A stretch of 64,000 bases of DNA from Diprion similis (lineage: Eukaryota; Arthropoda; Insecta; Hymenoptera; Diprionidae): contig NC_060105.1 of assembly GCF_021155765.1 (NCBI RefSeq), positions 8,101,001-8,165,000 on the forward strand, given 5' to 3'. Shown piece by piece: positions 1 to 10,555 of this stretch. The notes under the pieces were generated by a model. The model had not been told where the DNA came from and searched no databases. It was given only the letters and a program-made list of their open reading frames with translations. The position numbers and the translations under genes were made by a program. Every line of letters starts with the position of its first letter. The first letter of the stretch is position 1.

Positions 1-55
1 GAACTAATCCTCGACTGAATCATTAATTGTATAGATATTTTCACTTTTCTTTCAG

Positions 56-2171
56 CTCTGGGAACTGTGCTAGGCTCTCTTTACCTCGATGAGCTAAGTT
101 TAGAGCCTAAAGACGTTATTTCAATTCTAGCAACAGCAACATTATTCCAGCTACAAAGTTTAATCGACCAATGTACAGAAATAATGGTAGAAACAACAAA
201 CATAAAAACTGTCGTAGCTTATCATAATGCGGCTGCTTCATACGGCGTGCCAACTGTTAAGAAGGCCGCTAAACGATGGCTGGAAGTCAATCTACTGGGA
301 TATGGCTGGTTACATCCTGAATTTCTGAATGAAATTACACCCGATTTAATGGTAGAATTAATCAAAAGCCCTGATTTGGTTGTCATGCAGACCGAATTCT
401 GCATCTACATGATGTTAAGAATATGGTAAGTGATAGTGTGCTTGAGACTTTAGGATTAGGACTTTAAACTGGTAAATACTACTGCTAGGTGGTGATAAAA
501 ATTGAGGTAGATACTTTCACACACTCCAAAGCAAAAGTACAAATAACTCTTTTAAAAATAAATTTTATACACTTATATTTTTGATACCCACAGGTTATTC
601 GTCCACCTACAAAAAAAAGAAGAAGTCGTGCAGATAGAAGAATTTTACAAGAGTCACACTTGGGCCGAACCATTTCTAATCACAGAAGAGGGCAGAGCTT
701 ACGCTGCGCCTTTTAAATCGTTAAGGATGAAACATTTACTGCTTCATCATCAAGACGTGAAAATATTATATGGAGATAATTTGATCCCTCCTGAATGGTT
801 GAACACTGCTTATAAGGACCAGTGGCATCACTTGTTGAGAATTGACGCTAACAAAGACTGCGGGTGAGCATCAAGTAGAATAGATCCCTTTCCCTTTCCT
901 ATAATTCAGCACGTTCGTTACCAATTTCTGTTCGACGTAGCGAGGAGAGAAATCTATCCATTCTCAATGGACCAAATTTTTTGCCATGTCTACTTCAATT
1001 TTGGTATTATTATTTGTTAAAGCAGACCCATTCATTCACCGACTCCATTTTAAAGGAATTTTTACTACAAGAAGTCACCAGCCCACCGCGTTGCAAACGG
1101 AGTTGACTGAAAATGGAGTTGGTGAGTATATGGTTGAGATCCTATAAAGGGTTGCTTAGCTCCTCTGTGCAAAAATTTTATGCATTCGGAAAATATGAAT
1201 GTTGAACATGTAGAGCTGTAGTAAGGGCGTGCAAGTTATTTATTAGATTATTACCAATAGAGTCAAACATAAAGAGACTTTGTGATAATACGCCCAAAAA
1301 CGGTCGACGAATTAATAGGAAAATCGTCCCCTTAGATTCCTGGACAACGTTCCCACCATTTCTTCCTTGTTTTCAACAGAACCCAATGTCTTTAGGTATT
1401 TATGTCACCACGTTGTAAATAAATAGTGACTCTTGGAAAACCCATTAAACGAATTATAAATGTACGCAACATGTACCAGGAAAAATTTATTTTCATTTCA
1501 GACCGAGGCAGATGAGTGAGGAGGAATTTTCACGCGAATGCTTCAGGTGCGGCAGGTGTGTTGAAAAAGGAGGAGAACACATTTGGCGATGGACAGCCTT
1601 CCATTTTGGATTAGATCTCGTTGCTTCTTTAGACACTACCACGCTGAGGCTGAAGCGAAATCATAGAATTGAAACAGAGCATATACAGTCCAATCACGCA
1701 AAACATAATGTCATTGTTAAGTAAGTATTTTAAAGATAAATTACCCTACATGTAAAAATCTGTCACCACTTGGAAGAACAATATTTCTCTGTACAAGTTA
1801 GCAATTAATCTACACGACACTTTTGTTTTAGGGTGTCCCTGGTGTCGTTAGACGAGCAAAGACAAGTGAAACACATTCAGAATTCGGGTATGCTCCGATT
1901 ATCGCTTCATAAAAATGAAGAGGTAAGATTTGTAGTTAATGAAAATTTCTTATTAATCTATACTTTGTGTAAGTAATCGAGGAATGAATGAACGTCTTTG
2001 ATGAACGGTATTCTTTTTCAGAAACAAGTTATGTCCCTCGACAAACAGCTGACCTACCCATTGTACATATCTGTAAACATGCAGGTAGTAACGCCATTTG
2101 CGCCGACAGAGGAAGGAAAACCGCAGCAACAGAAGGAATCTGAAATTGTTTTGACTTTGTCGGATACATAA
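56..2171 (+). CDS. gcl: Germ cell-less (GMCL1-like) BTB/BACK protein, 3' part
   Basis: Partial gene that enters from the left edge. Exons by GT-AG and frame: 56-425, 594-863, 1502-1720, 1832-1922 and 2022-2171 (stop TAA); phases agree throughout, giving about 365 residues. The first exon holds the end of a BTB domain (LGSLYLDEL, then SILATATLFQLQSLIDQC) followed by a BACK-like segment (NAAASYGVPTVKKAA, RWLEVNLLGYGWL). This order and wording match the germ cell-less family. The later exons carry the GCL C-terminal region, including SRECFRCGRC and RWTAFHFGLDL. Family members are Cul3 substrate adaptors at the nuclear envelope and plasma membrane; in Drosophila GCL promotes germ-cell fate by directing degradation of the Torso receptor. 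The N-terminus and start codon lie outside the window. No AATAAA is seen close to the stop. Confidence 0.88.
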
Positions 2172-4872
2172 GCAACACTTGAAATCAATCTTTCATTTTT
2201 TACACATTCTTGGTTTACTTTTTATTTCATTTCATTCTATTTTACTTTTACGATTCGCGATCTCGACACAAGTTTTATTCATCAATAATAATGTATGTAC
2301 ACTCGCTAATATTGAGCACTAGATTGGCTCGAATCTATGGATCAATTGATCTAAATTAATACAGTAAAAGTCACTCGAAATCAAAAACATTAAACGCACA
2401 CTGTAAGAGTGCTTCACTGTAAGAGACCTTCTAAAACCAGGACAAACAATTTTCTAATTGTTGAAAATCGACGACTATTTAAAGTTTAGAAATATTACAA
2501 AACTTTCACTCTTATGAAAGTCTTAATCGGTGAGAAATAATTCATTATTTCCTACATAGTCCCAACTACCGTCTCGTTCACGATATTTTTAAAGTATTTC
2601 TGTATCGAAAAAAATTTCAAAATTCGTAATTCTGTAAGTAATTTTTATTCATTTTAATTCTTTTTTTCACTTACAGTCCATCAGTAACTACTCGACGGGT
2701 AACTTACTAATTAATTCAAATGATTGCTGATCGACGGCTATTCAAGTTTCTCAATCCATGCGTGAAATTATTGACTGTTAAGAATATTGGAGGATAAATA
2801 TTATTGTTTGTTGCAAAGGAAGAAGAATATTTTCGTATCGTTTTTTATTTTCTACTATTTCGTGATTTTTCTCAGCAATTCTTAAGATATACGCTCAATT
2901 GTGGTCACGAGATTGTCCACGTCAGAGCCTAATAATCTAATTATCATTAATACATGTAAATGGATTATACGCGGCTGCATTTAGATTATACAAAAACCGT
3001 AATATAAATTGCTCGGAACACATGATGACAGCATTATCTGCGCATTTACAACGAATTGTTGAAAACAGCCAGTTATTCAGTCTTCAGTGAAGTTGGTTTG
3101 TTTGCGTGTAAAGGCGTACGTTGACCGTGAATAACCCTGAACAACTGCGTTTCATTTTTTCGCAACATTTATTTAAAGAAATAAAATAAATGAAATATCT
3201 ACGCCACAAAATTAAGTCACATTGGGAGGTAGTTACTTATTAATTACTATGATATGTACAGGCATTGTTAGTAATGGGTAGTATAAGAAACTAATCAATA
3301 CCCCAAGTCCCCACGTAAAGTTTAGCTTAACTTGAACACGATGTACTTCAAAATTATACGTTGCTGCAAGAGTATTATGAAAACGGAAAAATCGAACTTT
3401 TTCAATTTGTTATATCCTTTCCGATCAGTAAAGTATATATACATTTTTCTTTTTTAAAATATCGCAGCGTTTGTCAGACTTTGAACCTCTTTGCATACGT
3501 ATGATATAAGGATTTAACTGAGTTTATACACATGCTTGTGATATTTGTTTTAGAATCACAGATAATATTATTGTTAAACATACGTAATGCATAATTTTTT
3601 ATAAATGGATACGTGGTGCCTTCGGACGAAAACCAAAAACAAAAAAAAATATATATATATATTTTCAAGTCGTTTTGTATTAAATAAATCTTCGTATTAT
3701 TACTAATTTCCTTTGAAGTATAGATTCTTATTTGTGAACCATTATATCAATATGGTATGTACGTTATACCTATAAGCGATACTATAAGCGTCAAACGAAT
3801 ACCAGTATTTATATAGTAATACATATATTATTCATAATCATTCGTAAATTTTCCTTATTTTATTTTTTTCCTCGTCACCTCGCCTTTGTGCAAGCAGACA
3901 AGCATGTAGCCGGATTATCTCAGTTTCGTTTCGTTAGTCACAGTTCAATTTCATTCAATTTCATCGCTCAGTCGTATTTCGACGGACGCCAGAAGAGCGC
4001 GAGTCACGTTTATTGTGGCTTCGATTCGTCACTCGTAAACAAAATACATAGCTACACATAAAAATACACCTATGACCACTATCAAAGCTCGAGAGGAAAT
4101 TATAACTTCCTTCGCCCATTCTGCACGTCGTGCACTTCTTTCCTTCATAAATTCAGTGCAGACTGTTGCAAAGTTTCTCCGCGGCCAAAATGAATTACTT
4201 AACAGAGTCGCCCACTCAATTCATCATCTCATTCTACGAATCTGTGCGTGACTGTAGCGCTATAAGTTCTGCCTATATTTATGCCGAACACAATACGCCA
4301 CTGTAATATTATTAAATAGCATTCTGCACAACAAAAAAAAATGTCGAGACGATGTAAATAGAAAATGTTTGTTTTAACTAAATAATGATATATAGTATCC
4401 AAGCATAGGAAACCTTGCACAAGCTAATGAGCATTTATTTTGTAACATAATTAGATTGATATCGGGCGTGATGATTAAAAAACATAATTTTATATGATCA
4501 GATACGACTATCTTAAGAGTGTCTTATTCCTCCTCTTCCAATCATAAGTTACCTATATTGGAAAGAGCGATTAGCGGAGCTAAAGGGCCGTGGAATGCAT
4601 CAGAGCACCGAATCAACGTGAACTGCAGTCGTGAGCGGCGCTTTTCGACTGACTTTTCCCGTTTATCAGTTATCACCGAATCACGGTGACATATTTCGGC
4701 TGATTCAGTTCCTCGATGCCGCCTGAACCAGCTCTCGCGAAATCGTTCATTAACCATCGTCGCACCCTGCAAGACCCGCAATATTCGCGTTAACATTCTG
4801 CAGGGTTGACGAGCTGCATCCCCGCGGTTTCCGCCCCTGCAGATCGGGAGGATAATCGTAGGTAAATCGAGG
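2172..4872. other. Intergenic / UTR stretch
   Basis: About 2.7 kb without a supportable coding exon. It should hold the 3' UTR of germ cell-less and the 5' UTR and promoter of the SKICH gene. It is AT-rich, with a short (AT)n tract near 3650-3662. The part from about 4540 becomes GC-richer and probably belongs to the 5' UTR of the downstream gene. The open frames on either strand here are short and show no recognisable motif. Confidence 0.5.
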
Positions 4873-7031
4873 ATGCAGTGCTGCGGCAGCTGGAACACAG
4901 GGTGCTGCCCGGCGCATCATCCCGTTGCTGTCACCTTCGAAAACCTCAGGACGAAGTACTCTGTGAACGAGGACATTCGCGTCGAGTACACGCTGCACGG
5001 ACACGTGAGTAACCAGACGGATCGTAAATTGTTTAATTAACTAATTAATTTCACTGGAAATCTCGTCTCCAGGTACAGCAAGCCTCGACCCGTGATTGGC
5101 TCGGCATTTTTCCAAGGGGATGGTCCAACCTGCAGCAGTATCTCACCTTCGAATACGCCCTTGTCGCCCCGAAGACGGCGGCATCCCCTAATCGGACGAT
5201 ACTTTTTCCCCGCATGTTTCACCAAGAGGTATACACCCTGGTGCAAATGATTTCTACACCAAACAAGGATAAATTTTCTACGATTTTTTTTAAAGAAATT
5301 GGAACATTGACGTAGTTCTGATGTCATTTTTTTTAAACTAGTAATATTTCGTTGATTAGGATACATATTCGCTCTAGTTTCTAATTATCCCTCCTTTGAA
5401 ATTTTATAGAAATTTTCTCGAATATCGTATCTTTTCATAGTAAATTGTCAGCTTTCGTAAAATATCGGTGATTAGTGTAATTTCTTTCAGTTCTCCATAT
5501 ACACGATAGATCGATAAGGAGTCTATCACTTTTTGCAACTTAATTTGCTTGTATCAGGCTTCTACAAATACGGAATACCAGCTCGTCTACGTCACCAGAG
5601 AGATTCAAGTGCTTGCTGTAAGCCCCTACTTCCGGTTCGTCGGGGACCAGCGGTTGGACTCGACGAATTACAGTCTGCGCATTCCTGCCGGTCGACAGCA
5701 AGCTTCGTCTATCGAAGAACAGGAGGTAGTTGAACAATTATTAAATAACAGTTAAATTTTCTCAGTACAAAGATGGAAAAACGTATGATTTTTTTAAAAT
5801 TTCTGCATCGTATGATATTTGAAGATGTATCGTGCAACGCTCGATATTTCAGCCATTCGTCGATCGTCTCGCAGTTTCCGGATGGGGACCACCGCGAATT
5901 GTTCTATCGGACCAGAGTCTCCTGTCGTTGCGGCCTTCCCGAGGAATTTCTGGGAACCCGCGTCTCTCCTCAGAGAGTTGCAGAAGTTGCGGAAGGCCAC
6001 GAGAGCACATTTGCGGCCTCGCCGCTGGCCGCGTGCGTTTTGCATTACTCTGCTGACCGATTTTTCACCACGTTAAAATAGCCAGTACTAAAAAATTTCA
6101 GGCCCGGTTTCTGGCCACTCACAACGCCTCGCTAACTGAACGCGTTCTTCGACTCGAACGCGATTTGGCCCTTGCTGAAGGCGCGAAATCTGGTCTAACC
6201 GCTCGTCTCCGGTCTTACGAGAATTTTGTTGCGGAAATGCTTCGCTCCTTGGCCACGAATCGTAGGGTTAAGATCACTGACGCTGCGGGAAAGGAGGTAT
6301 AAAGCGACTTTAAACGAGGAGCTGTATAACCGAAAGTAACACCTTTCCGCAGATAATCTTGCAGCAGTTGTCGACTGACAAAAATCACGACGAACGGAAA
6401 TCTGGCAACGATCAGACCGAGGAAAAAGAATATCGTCAGGAAAACCTGGACCCTAAAACGAATCAGAGCAATGATCGGTGCATCGAGGTCTTGGATTTTT
6501 CGAGGGTGAAAAAGAATTTATTGTTCTACATGTGGATTTGCATTTAAACGTCGTTGCAATGAGTTGGATTTCGATGTTTACTAGGATCGAATTCCGGTCG
6601 GTGAATACTTGACGAATGAAAAACTGCTTCCGACGAAAGACGATCGAGGTGACGGAAACACGCAGTGTATATCACCTGAGAAGTCACCGGAAGAGAGCAA
6701 GGAACAAGTCCAAGAGGATCAAGACAATGTCGATCGGGAAACCTCGAGCAACGAGTTTAAGGATCATCGGACGAAAGTTGAAAATGGCAACGAGTCCTGG
6801 GAAGAAACTGCGCCGAAAATGCAAATCAATGAGATACCTGCGGATGTCTCGAGCCTGACTTCCGCAAACGGAGTCTCGACTGCTGGCGAGAAGAATGAGA
6901 AGGCGAAAGTCGAGGTTGATAATGAGAACAAAACTTTAGAGTCAAAACCTTCGGCGATTGTTATTCAGGGCAGCAATGTGAAGTTTGCTATCATTAGGTT
7001 GGACACGGTTCTAATACATCTATTTCTCTAG
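4873..7031 (+). CDS. SKICH-domain protein, CALCOCO/TAX1BP1-like
   Basis: Exons: 4873-5004, 5073-5228, 5558-5725, 5853-6032, 6102-6296, 6353-6505 and 6585-7031, all phase 0, about 476 residues. The first three exons (residues about 16-140) form a SKICH domain: VTFENLRTKYSVNEDI, then the hallmark DWLGIFPRGWS, then EYQLVYVTREIQVLA and SPYFRF. This matches the SKICH fold of NDP52/CALCOCO2 and TAX1BP1, which are selective-autophagy receptors. Exon 6102-6296 is a short coiled coil. The remainder is polar, Glu/Lys/Asn-rich and probably disordered. ATG 4873 is the first in-frame ATG after a TGA at 4807. The fourth exon is the least certain (CxxC-containing, not coiled). The end is ambiguous: either read through to TGA/TAG-type stop at 7029-7031, or splice after GSN into 7076-7096. 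I see no C-terminal C2H2/UBZ finger, so cargo recognition is unproven. Confidence 0.72.
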
Positions 7032-7055
7032 CAAGATTTGAATTCTTGAACCAAA

Positions 7056-7061
7056 AATAAA
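7056..7061 (+). terminator. Possible polyadenylation signal AATAAA
   Basis: AATAAA lies 25 bases after the stop at 7031 of the SKICH gene. It supports ending the gene there. If the alternative last exon at 7076 is used, this hexamer would be intronic. Confidence 0.4.
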
Positions 7062-7075
7062 ATTCCTGATTTCAG

Positions 7076-7096
7076 ATACCAATGATGGAACGATAG
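7076..7096 (+). CDS. Possible alternative last exon of the SKICH gene
   Basis: A good acceptor (ctgatttcag) precedes ATACCAATGATGGAACGATAG. In phase 0 this gives six residues (IPMMER) and a stop. It would join a GT after the GSN codons of the previous exon. It is a choice between two C-termini, not a separate gene. Confidence 0.3.
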   Translation: MPMMER

Positions 7097-7747
7097 CCTC
7101 AAATTCGATGCCGCATAGGAAGGATCAAAATCTCAAAGTCTTTGTGTTCTCACTTTTTTATCATATACGAAAACAACTGTTGTACAAATATACATTAACT
7201 CATACACGCGAAAGGTGATTGTGAAATTTCTTTTTACACCTGGCTATCGCTTGTTTATATTATGTAGGCTATCGCTCGAGCTCTTTCGTTGATCATTTTT
7301 GTCAATGCATCGGGTCAGCGATTTCAGTTGGCTCTCGTTCAGTTCCCATTTCGGCTGCATTGAACGCGCAGAATGTACAGATCGAGGACCTCAAACCGAC
7401 GACGTCTCGGCATCCCGTTTGCGAATTCGTTGCCAACTATTCTAAACGTGGAAATTTTCGCGTTGGCCAAAATACCAAATACCACATCCATGCGATCCAG
7501 ACACAGAGCGCGGTTCAGGATAACAGGGAACTCCAACTGTCCCGTGAAACATTGGAAGTCCAAAGTCGATGCGAACTAATTGCCTTATAATCAGTTTGTC
7601 TTCCAACGAGTCGAGCATGAGCTTTCGTCAGTTCTCGTACATTCGAAGTTTGAAAATTTGTTGGTAATTTTTTTCAGTTATAAACCGGTGCAGCCGGACT
7701 TGCGTTAGTGTTGGAAAAGCATAAAAAGGCGGTCGTTGGCCGGCATA

Positions 7748-7777
7748 ATGACCCCGACGGAACCATCAGCAGCACGA
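7748..7777 (+). CDS. Candidate alternative first exon a of the coiled-coil gene
   Basis: ATG followed by ten codons (MTPTEPSAAR) and a consensus-like donor GTAAGC, ending in phase 0. It would splice in frame to the exon at 11379. A weak TATA-like ataaaaagg lies at 7721-7729, rather close to the ATG. Very short, so chance is a serious alternative. Confidence 0.2.
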
Positions 7778-8295
7778 GTAAGCACCGCGACCTCGAAATA
7801 TGTTTCTTCCCCATTCACACGCGTGCTTAAAGTTCTATTTCTAGAGCGACGCAGAGCTTTTGAGAGTCCGTCACGATTTGTTAAGACTATTTTGCACCAA
7901 ATCGGTGATACGGCGCCTCGCGTATTTTGGAAACACGGCGTACTTCGGTGCGCCTCTGGTCGACCTTTAAGCTACAGGTGGAGCATAAAAGAAAAGACAG
8001 AAGAGCCGGAAATATAGCCGAACTGCGGAACGGCCGCGGGGGGCTGCTCTGATCAAGCGGGTAAAAATAACTCGCAAGCTGTTGCGCCAGCAATAAGCTT
8101 TCGGCTTGTAGAGGCTCGTGTTATACCCCGTGGACGTGGATTCACAGGACGCTGTCGTTCCGAAAAATCCTCAAACCTAAAACGAGAGGTGCAGAGATTG
8201 GATAATGACTCAATGATGAACGATGATTTAATGAAACATTTAGCAGGGGATGAAGCGACGAACAGGCTTGAAAAGCTCCTTTTCGTTCGGTGTAA

Positions 8296-8493
8296 ATGGC
8301 TCCGCTGCAGCTACTTGGAATCAGAAAATGGCTGGCTGTTCGGGTTCGCGCGAAGCTCCTGCCCCTCGCTGGCCCAAAAGCGATATTTTTAGCGGTGGCT
8401 TATAAACCGAGGTTTGGCCAGAAGCCAGCAAGTGTCCCCGTGGGCCACGCAGTGCCGCAGAACTCGAACGGATCCCGTCACTTCGACAACTAC
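8296..8493 (+). CDS. Candidate alternative first exon b of the coiled-coil gene
   Basis: Sixty-six codons starting with ATG immediately after an in-frame TAA and ending at a perfect GTAAGT donor in phase 0. The N-terminus MAPLQLLGIRKWLAVRVRAK is hydrophobic and basic; the end is NSNGSRHFDNY. It would join GPSPYTTL of the 11379 exon in frame. No family resemblance is seen. An exon starting later, from an internal acceptor near 8391, is also possible. Confidence 0.3.
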
Positions 8494-9910
8494 GTAAGTA
8501 AGCCCTGCATTTACACACATATACATTAATTGTCTTTCGTCTATCGGAGCCCTAACACCTACTCAAAAAATTTTCGCCACTTCCGTACCCGTTGCGCTTC
8601 GCAGAGGGATCCCACAATGCAGGCATTTCGTACGCTAAAGCAGTTAATGTAAATCGGAATAAACGGATAATCAATTGAAAAATATTGACAACATAAGCAC
8701 GCACTGAAAATTATAATTTTCATCCTGCGAGAACGATTTCACCCATATAATACGGGGAGCTGTACCTAAAATTTAACTAACCCTTGGTATACACTGTGTA
8801 CCAAAGTATCTACTACAGGGTCAATACCAAGTGCGTGTGATATGGCTTTTCTGCGGAATTAGCGATCTTCGAGTTTTGAAACATAGATGTTGTTACATAT
8901 TTCGCCGTGCTGGTATGAGTATGCTGAAGTAATTTTAACTTGACAGATTGTTTTACTTTTGTTCAAAAGAATCTTTTTCCTAAATGTCAACGTGCGCTGT
9001 GAGAATGAAATTTCACGCGACGACTGGAATAGCCGATACCGCATACATTTTCAGGGAATTTAAATTGGTAAATAAACGCAACGTGTTCTCTGAGCTGAGA
9101 ATGAAAGAAGAATCGCATTTTATAAATACGGATGATAACTTCCGCGGATTTCAAAGGTGGTAAAATATTCCTAACAATATCTTTTCTCAGTTTTCTGCGA
9201 TTTCAGCCCTACGAGAATCAAGTTTTTCTGAACTTTATATGTTTCAGTTTATTGTTTCTGGAATATTTCGTCAATAATAAAATAATTATGAAACTTATCG
9301 GAAAATTAACATGCTCAAATATCTATTTGTTTCATGTTTTGCAATATCGCATGAAAAATAAATAATCGGACTTCTTTACTTTTGAGTAAACATTAAATTC
9401 GTTAAAAATGACCACAAATGCTTGACTACATATGTCCAAACTGTAAAATTACCCAAGTATCTACAGACATTCCATATATTTGTGACATTTTTATCCTCGC
9501 AATCGGCTAACATTCTGTTTACTGAGATAATTAATTTTCGTCGTTTCAGTAAGATTGTTCCTTTAAACCGATGTTCATATGTACACTTAACTACACAATT
9601 ATCGAATTATTGCATACTAAGGAATCGTTTTGAAATTAGCCTTCGTCCACATTGTTATTGTTGCGAAGTTCTTGCCGTTTTGGTTTAACCGGTTATTTAA
9701 AGCGTTGTAAAATCAATCTCCGAGCCAACTCTTTGTTCAAATGCTATGCTTAAAACCAGCTGAGCACGGGTCGAGGGCACAAGATATTTTTTCAACTTCT
9801 AGACGCCGAAGAAAATATACGTGCAATACAGAAGTAAACATTATATGTATACAAAGTGTAACACGCCGTTCCAATAAAATCACGGAAAATATGCGACACG
9901 TGGCTTTCGG

Positions 9911-9917
9911 TATAAAA
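9911..9917 (+). promoter_or_regulatory. TATA-like element
   Basis: TATAAAA sits about 640 bases upstream of the ATG at 10556, just after a CACGTG E-box-like hexamer at 9897-9902. It could drive the 10556 first exon through a long 5' UTR. This is inference from the motif alone. Confidence 0.3.
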
Positions 9918-10100
9918 CGGGGACGAAGATAACGCGCGATATTAAACAGCGTATCAAGTCGGTTTCGTCAAGCTGATCCCCATGCAGCATCCCTGCTTCT
10001 GCTCCGTAGGCATAAGACGTTTGTTTTTATTCGTATACGGCTAATTTTAACCGGTTGTTTTGAATCAAATGTAGACATGTATTTATAGATTTTCTAGTGT

Positions 10101-10160
10101 TTTCTCTCGCCGCTATCTCTTTCTCTCCCTCTCTCTCCCTATAATCATCTCTCGCTACTC
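10101..10160. repeat. CT-rich (GAGA-type) low-complexity tract
   Basis: Runs of TCTCTC and CTCTCTCCCT. On the other strand this is GAGAGA, which in insects can bind GAGA-factor-like proteins near promoters. It lies about 400 bases upstream of the first exon at 10556. Confidence 0.5.
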
Positions 10161-10555
10161 ACAATCGGATTCCTTCTCTTCGGTCCGAAGGCATCATAAA
10201 ATTTTCAGAATTCCTTCTCAGCGAACAAAATCAAGTTTCAATATTTACCAGCAATCAAACTTGGCCACGTGTTTTTCCGAGTAAACGATCGAATCATTTT
10301 CAAATTCATATCGCCATCGATCTTTTTATTCATCATGTCTCTATTTAACCCGAGGTAACAGGCGCCGTGGAATCCGGATGCGTATTTCACCTGCAACCCT
10401 TTCAAAGCTGGAACGATTCAACGGGGCTCAAACCGACCGATGAACTACATGACGAAACACAACGCAATAAAAACGATTAATAAATCAACGAAATCGACAA
10501 CGAATAGGACACCGCATATCGAACCGCAATCGGATACCCAAATCAGGAATAAAAT

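Larger units (their letters stand above)
7097..10555 (+). other. Upstream / intronic region of the coiled-coil gene
   Basis: About 3.4 kb between the SKICH gene and the best first exon of the coiled-coil gene. It contains two ATG-plus-donor candidates for alternative first exons (listed separately), a TATA-like TATAAAA at 9911-9917 and a CT-rich tract at 10101-10160. Other open frames here, for example around 7360-7590, lack splice support and look accidental. Confidence 0.45.

Noticed and set aside
7360-7590. Overlapping plus-strand frames starting MNAQNVQIED and MYRSRTSN
   Set aside because: Several frames are open together, none has a family match, and no acceptor/donor pair fits the neighbouring genes.
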